DNA of 64,000 nucleotides. It comes from Proteles cristata cristata. Lineage: Eukaryota > Chordata > Mammalia > Carnivora > Hyaenidae. The notes beneath the pieces are model-generated. The model was not told the origin of the DNA. It worked only from the letters and a program-made list of their open reading frames with translations, and did no database searches. A program made the position numbers and the translations under genes. The DNA lies in contig JAESUZ010003164.1 in the NCBI GenBank assembly GCA_017311185.1, forward strand, positions 1,240,001-1,304,000, given 5' to 3'. Below are positions 45,603 to 58,239 of the stretch, in pieces; the first letter of the stretch is position 1, and every line of letters begins with the position of its first letter.

Positions 45603-45857
45603 AAAAAAAGTTGCAGTGGACTGGTAATAGTAATTACAAGATGAAGTGAGCTTTTATTCAATTTTTAAAAAATAAAATCTCTCTAAAAAGGGTAAAAGTC
45701 AGAAATATCGACCCTTATAAGAACTGCTCAAAATGAAACTCATAAAATTATGTGTAGTGGATCCTCATGGTATTCTGAGGGTTAATAGCTGATTGTATTT
45801 ATCAGGGGTTTATATTTATTAGGTCTTTGTGACTTGACACATTAAAACATTTGGCCT

Positions 45858-46036
45858 TGGGACACCTGGCTGCCTCAGTCAGTTAATCGTCCAACTCTTG
45901 ATTTCAGCTCAGGTCATGATCTCAAGATTTGTGTGTTCAGGCCGCACATCAGTCCCTGACAGCATGGAGCCTGCTTGGGATTCTCTCTTTTTCTCTCTCT
46001 CTGTTCCCCTCTGCCCCCCAGTAAAAAACTTAAAAG
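45858..46036 (+). mobile_element. CAN-SINE, diverged
   Basis: GGGACACCTGGCTGCCTCAG start, AGTTAATCGTCCAACTCTTG, worn B box (GTTCAGGCCGC). Ends in a CT-rich part and AAAAAACTTAAAAG. Confidence 0.87.
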
Positions 46037-46369
46037 AATATATGGCCTAATTTTCTACAAACTAGGGACTCAACAAAGACTAATGGCGCTCTAAACAACC
46101 ACTAAGAAATAACATTCCAGATATACAGTTTTTAAGTTAAATTGCATCAGAAGCCTCTAAATATTTTTAAGCTGGAAATACTGGAAGAAAAAATGCTAGG
46201 ACCTCTGGAATATTTCTAATGACTGTTTACCACCTTTACTGTGGTTACTACTTGAATATCTTTTCATGGCTTCAAAAAATGAAATAAAATAGAATAAAAT
46301 GGCATTGGAATTATGAATGAAGGTAGTAAGATTCATCTCTATCTGAGCTTTTGAAGAAAAAGTACATTT

Positions 46370-46542
46370 TGGGGTGCCTGGGTGGCTTAGTCGGTTAAGC
46401 GTCCGACTTTCGCTTAGGTCATGATCTCGCGGTTTGTGGGTTCGAGCCCCGTGTCGGACTCTGTGCAGACTGCCAGCTCAGAGCCTGGAGCCTGTTTCAG
46501 TCTGTGACTCCCTCTCTCTCTGACCCTCCCCTGCTCACACTG

Positions 46543-46580
<38 letters not shown>

Positions 46581-46614
46581 CTAGAAATAAATTTTTTTAA
46601 AAAAACATTTAAAA
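46370..46614 (+). mobile_element. young Fc2-type SINE with TSD
   Basis: GGGGTGCCTGGGTGGCTTAG start, TTTCGCTTAGGTC, CAGACTGCCAGCTC, an expanded CT tract, then CCTAGAAATAAAT. The TSD AAGAAAAAGT(A/C)CATT lies at 46354 and 46615. Confidence 0.95.
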
Positions 46615-46831
46615 AAGAAAAAGTCCATTCTTAGAGTAGCATTCCTATTTGAACCAAGGAACTATTTTTTTTGTCCTTCGGGGTCAAATTGGACCTCTTT
46701 ACTACAAATAAGGAACAGTAGGCAAAAATTTCAGGAAGTACAAGTGACAGTCATGAGACTTGCTCAGCCCGTTAGCTGTTGGCAAGTGATGTGTGATTTT
46801 AAAAAGTGAATAAATAGACATCACTTTAGAG

Positions 46832-47030
46832 CAGTGGTTCTCAACTGAGGGTGATTTTGCTGCCCGAGGGACCTTTGGAATTGTCTGCAGACATTTTTCA
46901 GTTGGTACAGCTTGGGGTGGTAGGGACCTGAGTTTGCTGGGTAGGGACCGGAGACACCATGAAGCATCATCTCCCTACACACGGGACAGCCCCACAGTAA
47001 AGGAATGTTAGTAGAGCCGAGGTTGAGAAA
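46832..47030 (+). mobile_element. MER20-like hAT-Charlie element
   Basis: CAGTGGTTCTCAACTGAGGG start, GATTTTGCTGCCCGAGGGAC, GCAGACATTTTTCAGTTGGT, GGACAGCCCCACAGTAAAGG, ending GCCGAGGTTGAGAAA. Near full length. Confidence 0.8.
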
Positions 47031-47604
47031 GTGGTTCAGTGGTTTCTTCAGTACTGGAAGGCTTGGGAAATGATTGTTTCAACAACAACAAAAAATTCTT
47101 CCAAGATTTTGTCTCACCCCCATCTCCTGCGGACAGGAAAGCAAACACTATATTCAAGAGAACATAGGTCTCTTGAGGGCACTTTTGTACAGATGGGAAT
47201 GCTCAAGATGAAAACAACCTTTGCAGACATCTGCATCCATAGCTTAAAAGACCATCCTCAAAATGCACTGAAACACAAAGATGATTCGGGCTTCTTATTT
47301 GGACCCAGTTACTTCCTAAATTCTAACCATTATGTCAATTGTGTTTTCCTTTTGTTAGTATCACTACTCTCCATTTTGACTACAATAAATATTAGCATCT
47401 CTTCTGGGGCAGAATGATCCCATTTGGAAATATTTGATATTTATGTAGAAAATACTTCCTGTCTTTACTTAAAATGGTTTTTTCATTACATGCAACTAGA
47501 AAAATTAATTAAAGTATGATATTTTCGTAGAAAGTTTTGAGTTAGGAAAAATCACCTGTAATTTGACCTCATTGTAAATTTTGTGTTCCTATTTGTTTTT
47601 TCTT
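47031..47604. other. unique intron 5 sequence
   Basis: Holds a 128-codon open frame on the plus strand (47031-47417) with no recognised domain. Its start overlaps the edge of the MER20 copy, which argues against a gene. Confidence 0.5.
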
Positions 47605-47616
47605 CATATGGATAGG

Positions 47617-47839
47617 TTTTTTTTCATTGTTTTTTTAATGTTTATTTACTTTGAAAGAGAGAGAGAGAGACAGAGCATGAGCAGAGGAGGGGCATAGAGA
47701 GAGGGAGACACAGAATCCGAAGCAGGCTCAAGGCTCTGAGCTCCCAGCCCAGAGCCTGATGCGGGGCTCGAACCCATGAGTGAGATCATGACCTGAGCTG
47801 AAGTTGAACGCTTAACCAACTGAACCACCCAGGCACCCC
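47617..47839 (-). mobile_element. felid CAN-SINE, antisense, with TSD
   Basis: AATGTTTATTTACTTTGAAAG tail at the left, CCAACTGAACCACCCAGGCA head at the right. The TSD CATATGGATAG lies at 47605 and 47840. Confidence 0.93.
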
Positions 47840-48012
47840 CATATGGATAGATTTTTATTCAGTTGTGGCTAAAATACCAAATTTTTATTTTTAAGTAATA
47901 TTTTAATATTTAAAAATACATTTATAATCTCCATATCTATTTCTTTAATTATGTCTATTCCTTCAAAGTTCGTGTATTCATGTGACTGTTGTCAGACATT
48001 CCTTTTTCTTTT

Positions 48013-48210
48013 CTTTAATGTATATTTTTAACGTTTATTTATTTGTGAGAGATAGAGAGAAACAGAGTGCAAGTAGGTGAGGGGCAGAAAGGGAGACAAA
48101 ATCTGAAACAGGTTTCAGGGTCTGAGCTGCCAATGTGGGGCTCGAACCATAAACCATTAGATTATGACCTAAAGTCAGAAGTTTAGCTGACTGAGCCACC
48201 CAGGGCCCCC
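48013..48210 (-). mobile_element. CAN-SINE, diverged, antisense
   Basis: AACGTTTATTTATTTGTGAGAG at the left, GGGGCTCGAACCATAAACCA, then GCTGACTGAGCCACCCAGGG at the right. The middle is shortened. Confidence 0.87.
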
Positions 48211-48599
48211 TGCCTTTTTTTTTTTTTTTAATGTTACAGGGCCATGCTTTTGGATTCCTTATTGACCCTAGATTTTCTTCCCGTATTGTAAATAATGGCT
48301 TGAAGGTATATTTCCAAAATTAGGATTACTGACTGAAAAAGCTAAGAATGTTTTGACAGTGTACAAAATGGATCTCAACAATGTTTAAGCTTATTTACAG
48401 TGAGATATCAACAGTGAATGAATTTATTTATCATTGTATACTCCCCAGTACTGAATTTAAATTGTTGTTATTAATATGTTATTAATAACATAGCCACTAC
48501 CTCATCACCTCTAAGCTTTCAGGGTCTTGTAGGCTGAGTTTCATGAGAGTATAGACTAGGTTTTAGTGCCTTCTTATACCTTTGTCTGCACATGACTGG

Positions 48600-48680
48600 G
48601 AATAACCATAGTAGATGTTATATAGTCTTGTTATGTGCAAACTACTGTTCTGAACACCTTGCAAATGTTAACTTATTTTA
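48600..48680 (-). mobile_element. MIR-like fragment, antisense
   Basis: TGCAAACTACTGTTCTGAAC followed by ACCTTGCAAATGTTAACTTA resembles the 3' half of a MIR read in reverse. Short. Confidence 0.4.
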
Positions 48681-48999
48681 TGTTCATGGCTTTTTCATGC
48701 CTGTAGTTATTTGTTGAATGATTTAATGAATTTTGTTTGGGCTTTTCCAAAGTTAGGAATAGATTTGTGCTGATATATCTGTAGTTGACGATTTCGTTTG
48801 TTTTTTGTTTGTTTTTTGTTTTGTGCCAAGCAAATAGTATAGGTATCTCAAATATAAACTTCAGCAGAACCCTTTTGCAAATTCTCATTCTATAAATTCT
48901 ACATTCACAAAGTACAATTAATAATCTGTACTTTTCTCATTCAGCTACATTGCTTCCATTTCACCTAAAGAACACATATAAGTCATAACTTTAATGATT

Positions 49000-49143
49000 A
49001 ATGTTTTTAAGCTTATGTATTTATTTTTGAGAGGCAGAGAGAGTCAATGGGGGAGGGGCAGAGAGAGGGAGAGAGATAATCCCAAACAGGCTCCACACTG
49101 TCAGCACAGAGCCCGACATGGGGCTCGAGCTCACAAACTACGG
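49000..49143 (-). mobile_element. CAN-SINE lacking its head, antisense
   Basis: The tail and CT part are normal up to GGGGCTCGAGCTCACAAACT. The A-box end is then missing, so the copy is 5' truncated or partly deleted. Confidence 0.85.
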
Positions 49144-52100
49144 TGCTCAGCATGCTGAGCGCTGTGCATTTCCAGTCATTTCCCAGAAACCTGAGCAGAG
49201 GCCTATACCGGCAGATACTCAGTGTAAGGGGGGAAATCGTGGTCGTGATCATTACTGCAGTTTGCATAAAAAGAGTGCTATGGCTCCACTTCTGGTAGTA
49301 CAGTGCTGGGTGTAGATGAAACCTGACTGAACTGTGGTCTGTGTGTTCCAAGGACTTTTCTCAGAAAATAATCACCAGATGGTAGTAGGGAGTGACATGC
49401 ATGTATGCATGTCACAAATACAATATTGGTGGTTTATGAAAACTTATCATTGAATCATGCAGTGTGTTGTTCACAGGTTGGCTTGGAATGTGGAGACATT
49501 CATGGCCTCAGCTAGTATCAGGCTGTCGTGACAGCACAGGTCTGTTGGCGGATCAGTACTTCCCTCTGTCTTTAAAATTGGTTTTGACAAAGAATGAGAG
49601 AGGCTTTATTTGACGGAATCTTACTTAGATCTCTGGAGTTAAAATCCTTTGAATATATAATCTTTCAGCCGCTTTTCTGCCTTGCACTTTAAGAAAATGG
49701 TATTAAATGCTCAAAGAGGGGAAAAACTAACCGCTTTGGAGGAGAATCACAAAGTGAATCATCGACATGATAAATTACAGCCTTAAATCTTTGCCAGTGG
49801 ATGAGTCAAGTGGAATGGATTTGATGAAACAGTTTGTGGCTTTGCGACATAACTGTCACATTGCTGGTTGGCAGCTGCCAGCGCTGTTTGAGGCTACAAC
49901 TGTGTCACCGTGCCTTGTACTGAAATAAGGGGACTAATTTGAAAATGATGAATAGGAGAATAGCAGAAGCTTGCATTTTCTCTGGAGGCAACTGGCTGCC
50001 AGCTCTGAGGTCTTATTAAAAATGCTGAATTTCTGTATTTAATAAGCTTGGACCTCATGCAAATCAAGAAGAAAACCAAAACACTTTAAGAGTCTTAACC
50101 TGAGTCCAGTTGTGCAGCCAAACCAGTGAGGTTTGGTCTGATTTCCAAGTACTAGGGAACTGTTCATTTTGTAATGGTTACTTAGAGCGTTGGGTTATTC
50201 ACTGCCAAGGATTTGATGCCCTTGAGGAAAGGAAGATCTTTTTGTCCTCCAAATGTCTTTTAATTAAACCGTTCAGATTTCCTGGACTACAAAATAGTAA
50301 GAAAAGAGGAAGAAAATCTAGATCCTCATGATTTTAACCAGCTCCTGCCAGTGGTATCCTCAAAGGTTATAATGTTTGAGGATAGTGTTATTCTCATTGT
50401 AAAACCCCTAGTTTAGATGGGATTCACTATTAGTCTATGTAAAAGTGGCCCTTAAAAATATGCATTACTCATTTTTTTGGTTTCTTTTTCCCCTTGGCCT
50501 GAGGATCTTATGTCATCATATTAATGCCCGAAGAAGTTTCTTTTACTTGAGCCATGTCCTTCATCAAATCCTTGGTAATAATAAATTGTATGCTGGAACT
50601 TTATTTGGTAGTTAGTAATAATAAATTAGCTTCCAGGAAACCTAATACAGGAAATCAAGCTATATAGTACATGATGTCTGTGTCTCCGCATCTAAGTCTA
50701 AACTAGTACCAAGAACTTCTCACAAAAAAACTCAGCAAAATTTTGATAAACTTATGTATATTTTGGAGGGAAGCCATCCATAAAGAAAATAATTTGGGGA
50801 TATTCAAAACCGTTTCTTTTGATGAGAGGTAGAAAATAAAGAAAATCTTTCCCAAGTAAGGACTAACTACCGCTTCCTCTTTCACCCTCCATATTTACAA
50901 AGTCATACTTGAAATGTTCATGTGTAAAGTTTTAGAGGGTGGGATTCTTCTACCTAACAAAAGCTGGTGGTCACCCAAATTATCTGTGTATGTCCCCCAT
51001 CTGCATGAACTATTGATGCTTTATTTGTTTTGAAACGGTCCTAAAGAATAGTGTTCTTTCCTCCCTTCAAAAATAGGCTCCCTTATCTGAAAATGAAATT
51101 GTTTCCTCACTTAACCTGTAGTAAACTTCCTGTAAGGAGTTAGACATTAAAACAGTAGTCTTAAGTAGTTAAAGTTCTAAAATGCACACCATTTTTTAAA
51201 GAAATGTATTCATTATTATCAGATAAGTACAGTCAAACTAATGATTTCATGTTCCATTTATTACCTATAGTAGTTTTGTCTACCATTTATACATATGTAT
51301 TGTTCATATTTTGTACATATGTATTTTTATATATTTACTTATACAAAACATTGTTATTTATTTGTAATTGAGCAAAACAATATGGTGTTGGTAACATTAT
51401 TTACTTAATTCCCCCTCCCACCCTCCCACACAGATCATATAAATATAAATATATTTTTGTCTTTGGTAAAACTAAATCACTGATCATATTTAAGCAGCTT
51501 CAAATGAGGGTGATTTTACTTGCATCAGATGTTACGGTTATCCTTAAATCAGTAAGATTCCTGTAGGAAATAAAAGCATTATATGTAATGTTTTATTGAC
51601 CCTGACCTCTTTCCCCGATTTCTTAATTAAATACATAAACCAGTACCATACAGTTTAATACCAGGCATCTCCATAAACTTTGCACCTGAAGTGCAAGCTA
51701 TGAATGTTTCTATATTTTTATATAATCCCAGTAATAGTGGTTCCTTCAGCTCCACATCTTATAATGTCTATTCATGTCTTGTCAGTTTCAAAAATAAGGG
51801 AAGGACACACTGAGCATCTCTCTGGTCTTGTTGACACATTTGAAGGCACAGCAGATGCATGTTCATTGTTGTCCTTTATGTCCTATTTTCTACCAAACAC
51901 ATTTTGCCCTTATTATAAATCACTATAAAGAGAACTGAATACTGAGCGTTTGATAGGCTCTGAATGTTTGTGCACTGAATAAATTGTTCTAGTAAAGTAT
52001 AATGTATAATTTTGGGAGGATTTACCCAAAGATATTCAAAAGTCCAGTACAGTGTTGGAAGTTCCTTGAAAGTACGTGTATGGGATAGCAACATTTTACT

Positions 52101-53261
52101 GAGAACAATGGTAAGTCAGTCTGTATAAATGATTTGTTATTGTGTTGTCCTTGGGTCCTATAATTGCAATTTTCTTTGCCTCTGAGACGATTATTTGAAT
52201 TTGGTCTTCCTACGTTTCGTGCCTAGCAACCTGTTGCCAATCTGATGTGGACAATAACTGTATCTGGGAGTGCGCAGTAGATATCTACTCCCCCCTTATG
52301 TCATACCAGTAGTTACGAGATTAACATTAGGCACTAAAAATGTTAATATAACACTGGCTACCAGACTGGAAAAGAGATTATCATTATGACGGAAAGGACA
52401 GCATTACACTTGGAATCATTTAATGATGTCTGTAAAGCAGATCTGCATAAAAGGTGTGGTGAAGAAACAGAATTCCAGCATAATAGATGCACCCAGAGAG
52501 TTGAGGAAAGAAAAGACTTGTTAGTAAATTCCATGATTCTTGCTTCAGAAATGTCTTCGAGGTTGAAAGTACACTTTGAGCCGAATAAAATCTTCGGCAG
52601 CCTATTCCTTTACATCGAACGTGGAAGAAATGACTGTCACCTGTTATCGTGGTACTTGCTTTCAGAACGGAGTTAAAATATATGGTAGCCTTTGAAGTAA
52701 AATGCACAACGGGCTTGTGCGTGGTACCTTGAGTAGAACTGTGGGGGAGGGCAGGCCAGGGCGGGGCTGCTAGGTCCTTGGTCAGTCGAATAGAAAAGCT
52801 CTCCATAGGGTATAATCACTGGTCTCCTACCCCTGGTTGGATAATCATGGCTGTTAGAACATGTTCCTTTTTAACTAGGTCTTTAAAAGAAATTGTGAGC
52901 CTTGTAATAATTATAACCAATAGTAATAGATAATGACTTCAGCGCATTTCATCCTAGATGAGGTTGAGAATGTTATTAAAATAGGCTTTGGTAGGAAACA
53001 AATAATGCTATTCCTATTTTATGAAAAGTGCATATGTAGCAGTCCTTTTTATTTTAGGGAAGCAACACATTAGAAAATATGATTTTTTTCGGATTGGAAA
53101 ATGGCAGTAAAAATTAACATGGAATCGGTTTGGCACTTTGGGACATTTTAAATAGAAATTCAGTAGATATTCAAATAGCAGTTAGATCATTCTACTCTCG
53201 ACTTCTGTGTATTTGTAGATCTTCAATTTTATACGTAAACTATATTTCAGGAATAGTTCTG
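49144..53261. other. unique intron 5 sequence
   Basis: About 4.1 kb with no felid SINE. AT-rich (especially 51180-51480) with no recognised repeat. Two long overlapping frames lie on opposite strands at 52386-52676 and 52420-52806 without known domains. No gene called. Confidence 0.5.
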
Positions 53262-53499
53262 GGCATCTGGGTGGCTCAGTTGGTTAAGTGTTGGACTTCG
53301 TCTCAGGTCACGATCTTGTGGCTCGTGAGTTCGAGCCCTGCATCCAGCTCTGTGCTGACAGCTCCGAGTCTGGAGCCTGCTTCAGATTCTGTGTCTTCCT
53401 TTCTCTCTCTGCCCCTCCCCTGTTTGCATTCTCTCTCTCTGTGTGTGTCTCTCTCTCTCAAAAATAAACATTAAAAGATTTTTAAATAAGAAAAAAAAG
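53262..53499 (+). mobile_element. felid CAN-SINE with short TSD
   Basis: TGGGCATCTGGGTGGCTCAG start, TTGGTTAAGTGTTGGACTTC, B box GAGTTCGAGCCCT, tail CAAAAATAAACATT. Flanked by GAATAGTTC / GAAATAGTTCC. Confidence 0.92.
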
Positions 53500-55159
53500 A
53501 AATAGTTCCAAAGGAATGATGACATCTTTAACTTACCAATAAGTAAGGGCAGTTCCACCACAGTGTTAATCTTTTACCCTTTAAGTGTTTTATACGCCCT
53601 TTGGGTGGTAATCGTTGGCTTCAAATGGTTCTCAGGAGAATCTTATAGTTACTGTTACTGGAAAATTGGGACCGAAGAGTCCTACACCTGTCAACACGAT
53701 ACTGAAGCACTTAGGTTTTACAAAACTGTTTACCAGGGAGTCACAGGACGACAACATTGCATTTCAGGTAATTGAATGATGGTGGCACCAATCACAGAGG
53801 AGCCAGATGCTGAGACCACACTTTAGAGCATGTCTGCACCTGGTCCAGCTTCATCTACAACCCCCTGCCGGTGCTGAAGCATGTCTAGCAGCACTGACAT
53901 GCGTAGAACATTTCATAATGAGGTGGCCTGTCTCACCTCTTCCCATTTGGGGAGTGTTCTTTTCCAACATGCACATTGGTAAATTGACTCTGTATGTCAC
54001 ATCTTTGTCTCTAGTACTATATATAGGACATCTGTGATCTATGGTCATGAACCCTTAATAGGACTGAATATGCTCTTGCTCTGTCTTTGCTATTGACAGA
54101 CAAATAAGGTAATAGTTTTCCTCATAACCTCTTTATCTGCCTAATCAAAGCATTGGTGCAGATAGACCCGGATGCTTCTGGAATTTCCATATAAAGCACC
54201 TTAAGGTTAATAAGCCCTTAGAACCGATTGATTTTGCTTTTTCTCAGAAACCTTTTTTCTCATATAACTTGTTTATCTTCATTTCCAGTCTTTCTTTCCT
54301 AAGCATTCTTTGCACAGGCTTTCGAGGTTTTTTGTTTGCTTCTTTTTAGCTCACCTGACATCACTGTATTTTGTTTTGGTTTGTTTTTAGATTTCTGACT
54401 CTGCTTATCACTCTTGGATTATTATAGCGTTTCCTTTACTGGACCCTTCGCCTTCGTTGCTGTAACCTGCACCCTTGGCTTTATATACCAGTTGGATTTA
54501 TCAGCCGTGGCCAGCTAGGGTCAGTCCCCCAAGTGGAAAGCTCGGGTATCTATATGGTAAAATTAAAGAACTGAAGCCACATGGATGGTTTCCTAATGCG
54601 TCCAAGAGAGAGTTCTTAGTTTCTAGCCCCCACGCCCATCTTGATTCTCTTAAAGCCGTTCTGTCATAGTAATGGCCCCACACCATCTCTTAGGAGTTAC
54701 AGCTAAGTGCCTGGGATTCATGTTACCCTTGCCACAGATCTTGCCTGTTCTGGATTCATGCATGCCCTTGTCTCCCATCTTGTCTAGTATGACCCCAGTT
54801 CCAGTATTTCTTGCTGGAGTTACTGTCGTATCCTACTGAGTTCTGCTCCCATTGTCTCTCTGCTATACACCCCCTCATTTCCACATACGCATCTTAAGCC
54901 ACTCTGTATATAGCAGCCAGGACATGGAGTCTGTATGTGTCTGTGTGTGTATATTTATACTTATATTTATATTTATATATAAATAAGGCTGATCGTGGAA
55001 CCCCCAGACAAAGGTTTGCTAGTGGCTTTCCAGTACACTTAACCACCAAATACACAGAGGAAAAGCAGTGAACCTTTTTGTTGGGATGCCGAGGATGACG
55101 TTGACTGGAACAGTCACCCATCATGTACTTGGCATTCTTATTCAGGTTCGAATGTATTT
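53500..55159. other. unique intron 5 sequence
   Basis: A short (TATTTA)-type AT repeat is at 54950-54980. Nothing else recognised. Confidence 0.45.
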
Positions 55160-55594
55160 GACCCAGCGTCTCTGTGCCTGCCCAGCACCATCACCCTGTT
55201 CCTCTCTCTCCTCACTGCTGTCTCTGTATCACGCAGAACATGGCAGGCCTTCCCCACCCCGCAATTGACGAATCTCCCGGTGATGCTTTCCCCAGTTTTC
55301 TAGGTTTCCTTTTATCCTTAGCCTCAGCCTCACTGTCCTGTTCTCAAAATGCATTCCCCTAACCACTTTGCAAAACACCCTCCACCCATATTCTCAGTTT
55401 TCGCAGCCTATTTCTTTCATCCTCACATGAATTATACCTTAGAGTACTGTATCTGCCGATGGTTGTTCTCTCCCCTACTAGAATGTAGGCTCCCTGAAGG
55501 CAGAGATCTTATCCTTATCTCTTTCAGAGCCTCAGATCTGGCAGACTGCCTGATGCGTAGTTGATATCTGCTAACATTTGTTGAATGAATGACT
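55160..55594 (+). mobile_element. L2 LINE 3' end
   Basis: CCCCTACTAGAATGTAGGCT, CCCTGAAGGCAGAGATCTTA and the terminal TAACATTTGTTGAATGAATGA are the L2 3' end in sense. Confidence 0.88.
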
Positions 55595-55995
55595 TTTCTT
55601 CTGCTATTGTAGTAGGATGCTCCTGATTAGGCTCTTTAATCAATGCAGAAAACATCTCCTTGGAGAATTTTTCCGTGGATCACTGAATTGGGAGGCAGCT
55701 TAAATTATGCTTGTGGGGAAAGAGGAGAAGCAGGGAAGAACAGGGTATTAGACTTCAGAAGGCTAGATTGTGTCTCTAGTTACATAGGATGTCATAACAG
55801 GGCATACCGGCAATTCAGAAAAAGAGGAACTATTCTGGTCCGTCATCTGGGGCCTTTCAAAAACAGTAGTTCTTAAATTTTAAGAAAACAAAAACATGCA
55901 TTTCTGTTTACCTAATGGAAATAGAAACATAGTGCCTCCCAGATCTATATATTTTTGGCCCAGATTTCTAGCTCTTTATTTCTAGCTGTTGGCTG
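55595..55995. other. unique intron 5 sequence
   Basis: A 77-codon frame at 55643-55876 has no recognised family. Nothing else seen. Confidence 0.5.
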
Positions 55996-56745
55996 GAAGC
56001 CCCTCCAATACTGTCTCATGGCATCCGAAATCCATCCAGGTCCAAGCTGACCCTTCTTCCTACTTTATCCTCTGTTACCGTCCATAACCTTTCCACAACC
56101 AGTTGCTCCAACTCGACACATCAGCTTCGTGCTGTCTCTAACCCCCTTCATCCAGTCACCAGCGCTGCTGTGATCTTTTTCCAAGCTCTCGCCTCCCTCC
56201 TCCTCCTTGGCCAGGCTTCTGGAAGAGCTTTCTCCCACGCCCACCTGTCACTCCTCCACCTGTCTGGCCTTCATACTTCTGCCAGCTCATACTTCTTGCA
56301 ATACAACTACTTTAGCCACTCTTCTGCTTAAAGTTTCTCTCCGAGACTCTGAATCACTAGTAGAATGAAGACAGACTCCTTAGCCTTTCATACAAGGTCC
56401 TTTGTAACGCGTCTGCATTTCACTCCATTCCCAGTGCCCATCCTGTCCCCCAGCCACGCTGAGCTACATGAACTTCCTGTGTTTACAGGTGCTGGGTCCG
56501 GTCTCCTCCATGCCCCTTGGCCATCGTCTTCTCTGTAGATGTCTGCTCACTCATCAGTTCCCCGCTCACCTCTTAACCCTCTAAATCCATCTCTCCCAAG
56601 TCCTGTTAACAGACTTTTTTAAAATCCATGACAGCTAATGTTCACATCTCTTACATCATGGTTCTGTGCTCATTTGTATATCCATCTCTGCCAGACCCTG
56701 AGCCTGGGCAGCAGTTAGGACTTTACTAGGCATTGTACCTGATAA
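55996..56745 (+). mobile_element. L2 LINE, second copy
   Basis: GACTCCTTAGCCTTTCATAC, AAGGTCCTTTGTAACGCGTC, GCTCACTCATCAGTTCCCCG and AACAGACTTTTTTAAAATCC follow the L2 3' region in sense, diverged. Confidence 0.75.
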
Positions 56746-56751
56746 ATAGGA

Positions 56752-56980
56752 CTGGGTGCCTGGGTGGCTCAGTCGGTTAACGTCCGTCTTCAGTTTAGGT
56801 CATGGTCTCACTGTCTGTGAGTTCAAGCCCCACGTCGGGCTCTGTGCTGACAGCTCAGAGCCTGGAGCCTGCTTCGGATTCTGTGTCTCCCTCTCTCCCT
56901 GCTCCTCCCCTGCTCACACTCTGTCTCTCTCTCTCAAAAAAATAAATAATTAAATAAACATTTAATTTTTTTTTAAAAAA
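56752..56980 (+). mobile_element. felid CAN-SINE
   Basis: CTGGGTGCCTGGGTGGCTCAG start, CGGTTAACGTCCGTCTTC (one base lost), B box GAGTTCAAGCCCC, long A/T-rich tail. Confidence 0.92.
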
Positions 56981-57179
56981 GAAGAGGTCTTTATAGATTT
57001 TTTTCTGAAATAATAAACTCCAAGGAAAATACTGTATATGAAGAACCAATGATAACTTTTAATTTATATCATTTTCAAAACCTAATAACAGTAGAAGGGA
57101 AAGAAACATTTGTCATACATAAATTTAAGCCCTAGTCTCATAAGAGCAAATAGGTTTGGTATTTAGTGCTACTGTGTGC

Positions 57180-57370
57180 TTTTTCTAAATGCTTGGAATA
57201 TGTTAACTGCTCATAGCATCTCGCAAGGTGGGTAATGTTTTCATCCCATTTTAAAGATGGAGAAACTGAGTCGTAACAGGATAAGTCTCATGTCAACGGT
57301 CACACCATAGCTGGTGGGTGGCTTTCAAGAAGGTGCCTTTAATTCCCACAGTGCTTCCCCTCTATGTGTC
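57180..57370 (-). mobile_element. MIR, antisense
   Basis: CATCCCATTTTAAAGATGGA, GAAACTGAGTCGTAACAGG, then GTCACACCATAGCTGGTGG is the MIR core read in reverse. Confidence 0.8.
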
Positions 57371-57483
57371 CCAGAGAGTGAGGGCACAGAATTAACTGGA
57401 GTGAATTGCGGTGTGATTTTCCCTTCAGGAGAATTTTGAAAAACGGCTGTTATCAGTGATTTAACCTAAAAAGTAATGCACTA

Positions 57484-57660
57484 AAAAGTAATGGCGCAGT
57501 CGGTTAGGCTTTGGCTCAGGTCATGTCTACTGGTTCGTAAGTTCGAGCCCTACATCGGGCCCTGTGCTGACAGGTCAGAGTGTGGACCTGACTTTGAATT
57601 CTGTCTCCCTCTCTCTCTGCCCCCCACTTCTTAAAAATAAACATTAAAAATTTTAACAAA
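57484..57660 (+). mobile_element. CAN-SINE with truncated 5' end and TSD
   Basis: Begins within the A box (GGCGCAGTCGGTTAGGCTTT). The B box GAGCCCTACATCGGGC is preserved, and the tail is TAAAAATAAACATT. AAAAAGTAATGCACT / AAACAAGTAATGCACT flank it. The head-side direct repeat is itself repeated (57469 and 57484). Confidence 0.88.
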
Positions 57661-57694
57661 AAACAAGTAATGCACTTCCACATTAATTTTATTT

Positions 57695-57724
57695 ATGTAT
57701 TTTAATGTTTTTTAATTTATTTTT

Positions 57725-57761
<37 letters not shown>

Positions 57762-57934
57762 CATGAGCAGGGGAGGGTCAGAGAGAGAGGGAGACACATA
57801 ACCTGAAGCAGGCTCCAGGCTCTGACCTAGCTGTCAGCACAGAGCTCCATACAGGGCTCGAACCCACGAACTGTGAGATTATAACCTGATCCAAAGTCAG
57901 ATGCTTAACCGACAGAGCCACCCAGGCTCCCCTC
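57695..57934 (-). mobile_element. felid CAN-SINE with (GACA)n, antisense
   Basis: The left GA tract runs into GACAGACAGACAGACAGAC (57741-57761). The head CCGACAGAGCCACCCAGGCT is at the right. Confidence 0.9.
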
Positions 57935-58239
57935 CCCATTCATTTTAGTCCACATTTGTTGCATAGTTCATGCAGGGTCAACACGTGATATTTCAACTCT
58001 ACACTTTCTCAAGTGGCAACTACAGATACTTTTAAAAATAAACTTCAGGACAAGGAAGCAGGCTTACCAGAAGACGAAAAAAGTTGCCTCACCAGTGGAA
58101 ATGAACTAAAAGTTTTACTTTTCCAGTACATGACTTGCCCATAAATCTGGCTGATCCAAGACTTCCGTCATCAAGCAGGCTATGCTTGTCTTTAGTTTTT
58201 GTCTTCATCTTTTCCATCCAATTTAGAATACTTGTTTCA

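Noticed and set aside
47031..47417. 128-codon plus-strand frame
   Set aside because: Starts at the edge of a MER20-like element, has low-complexity composition and no family resemblance.
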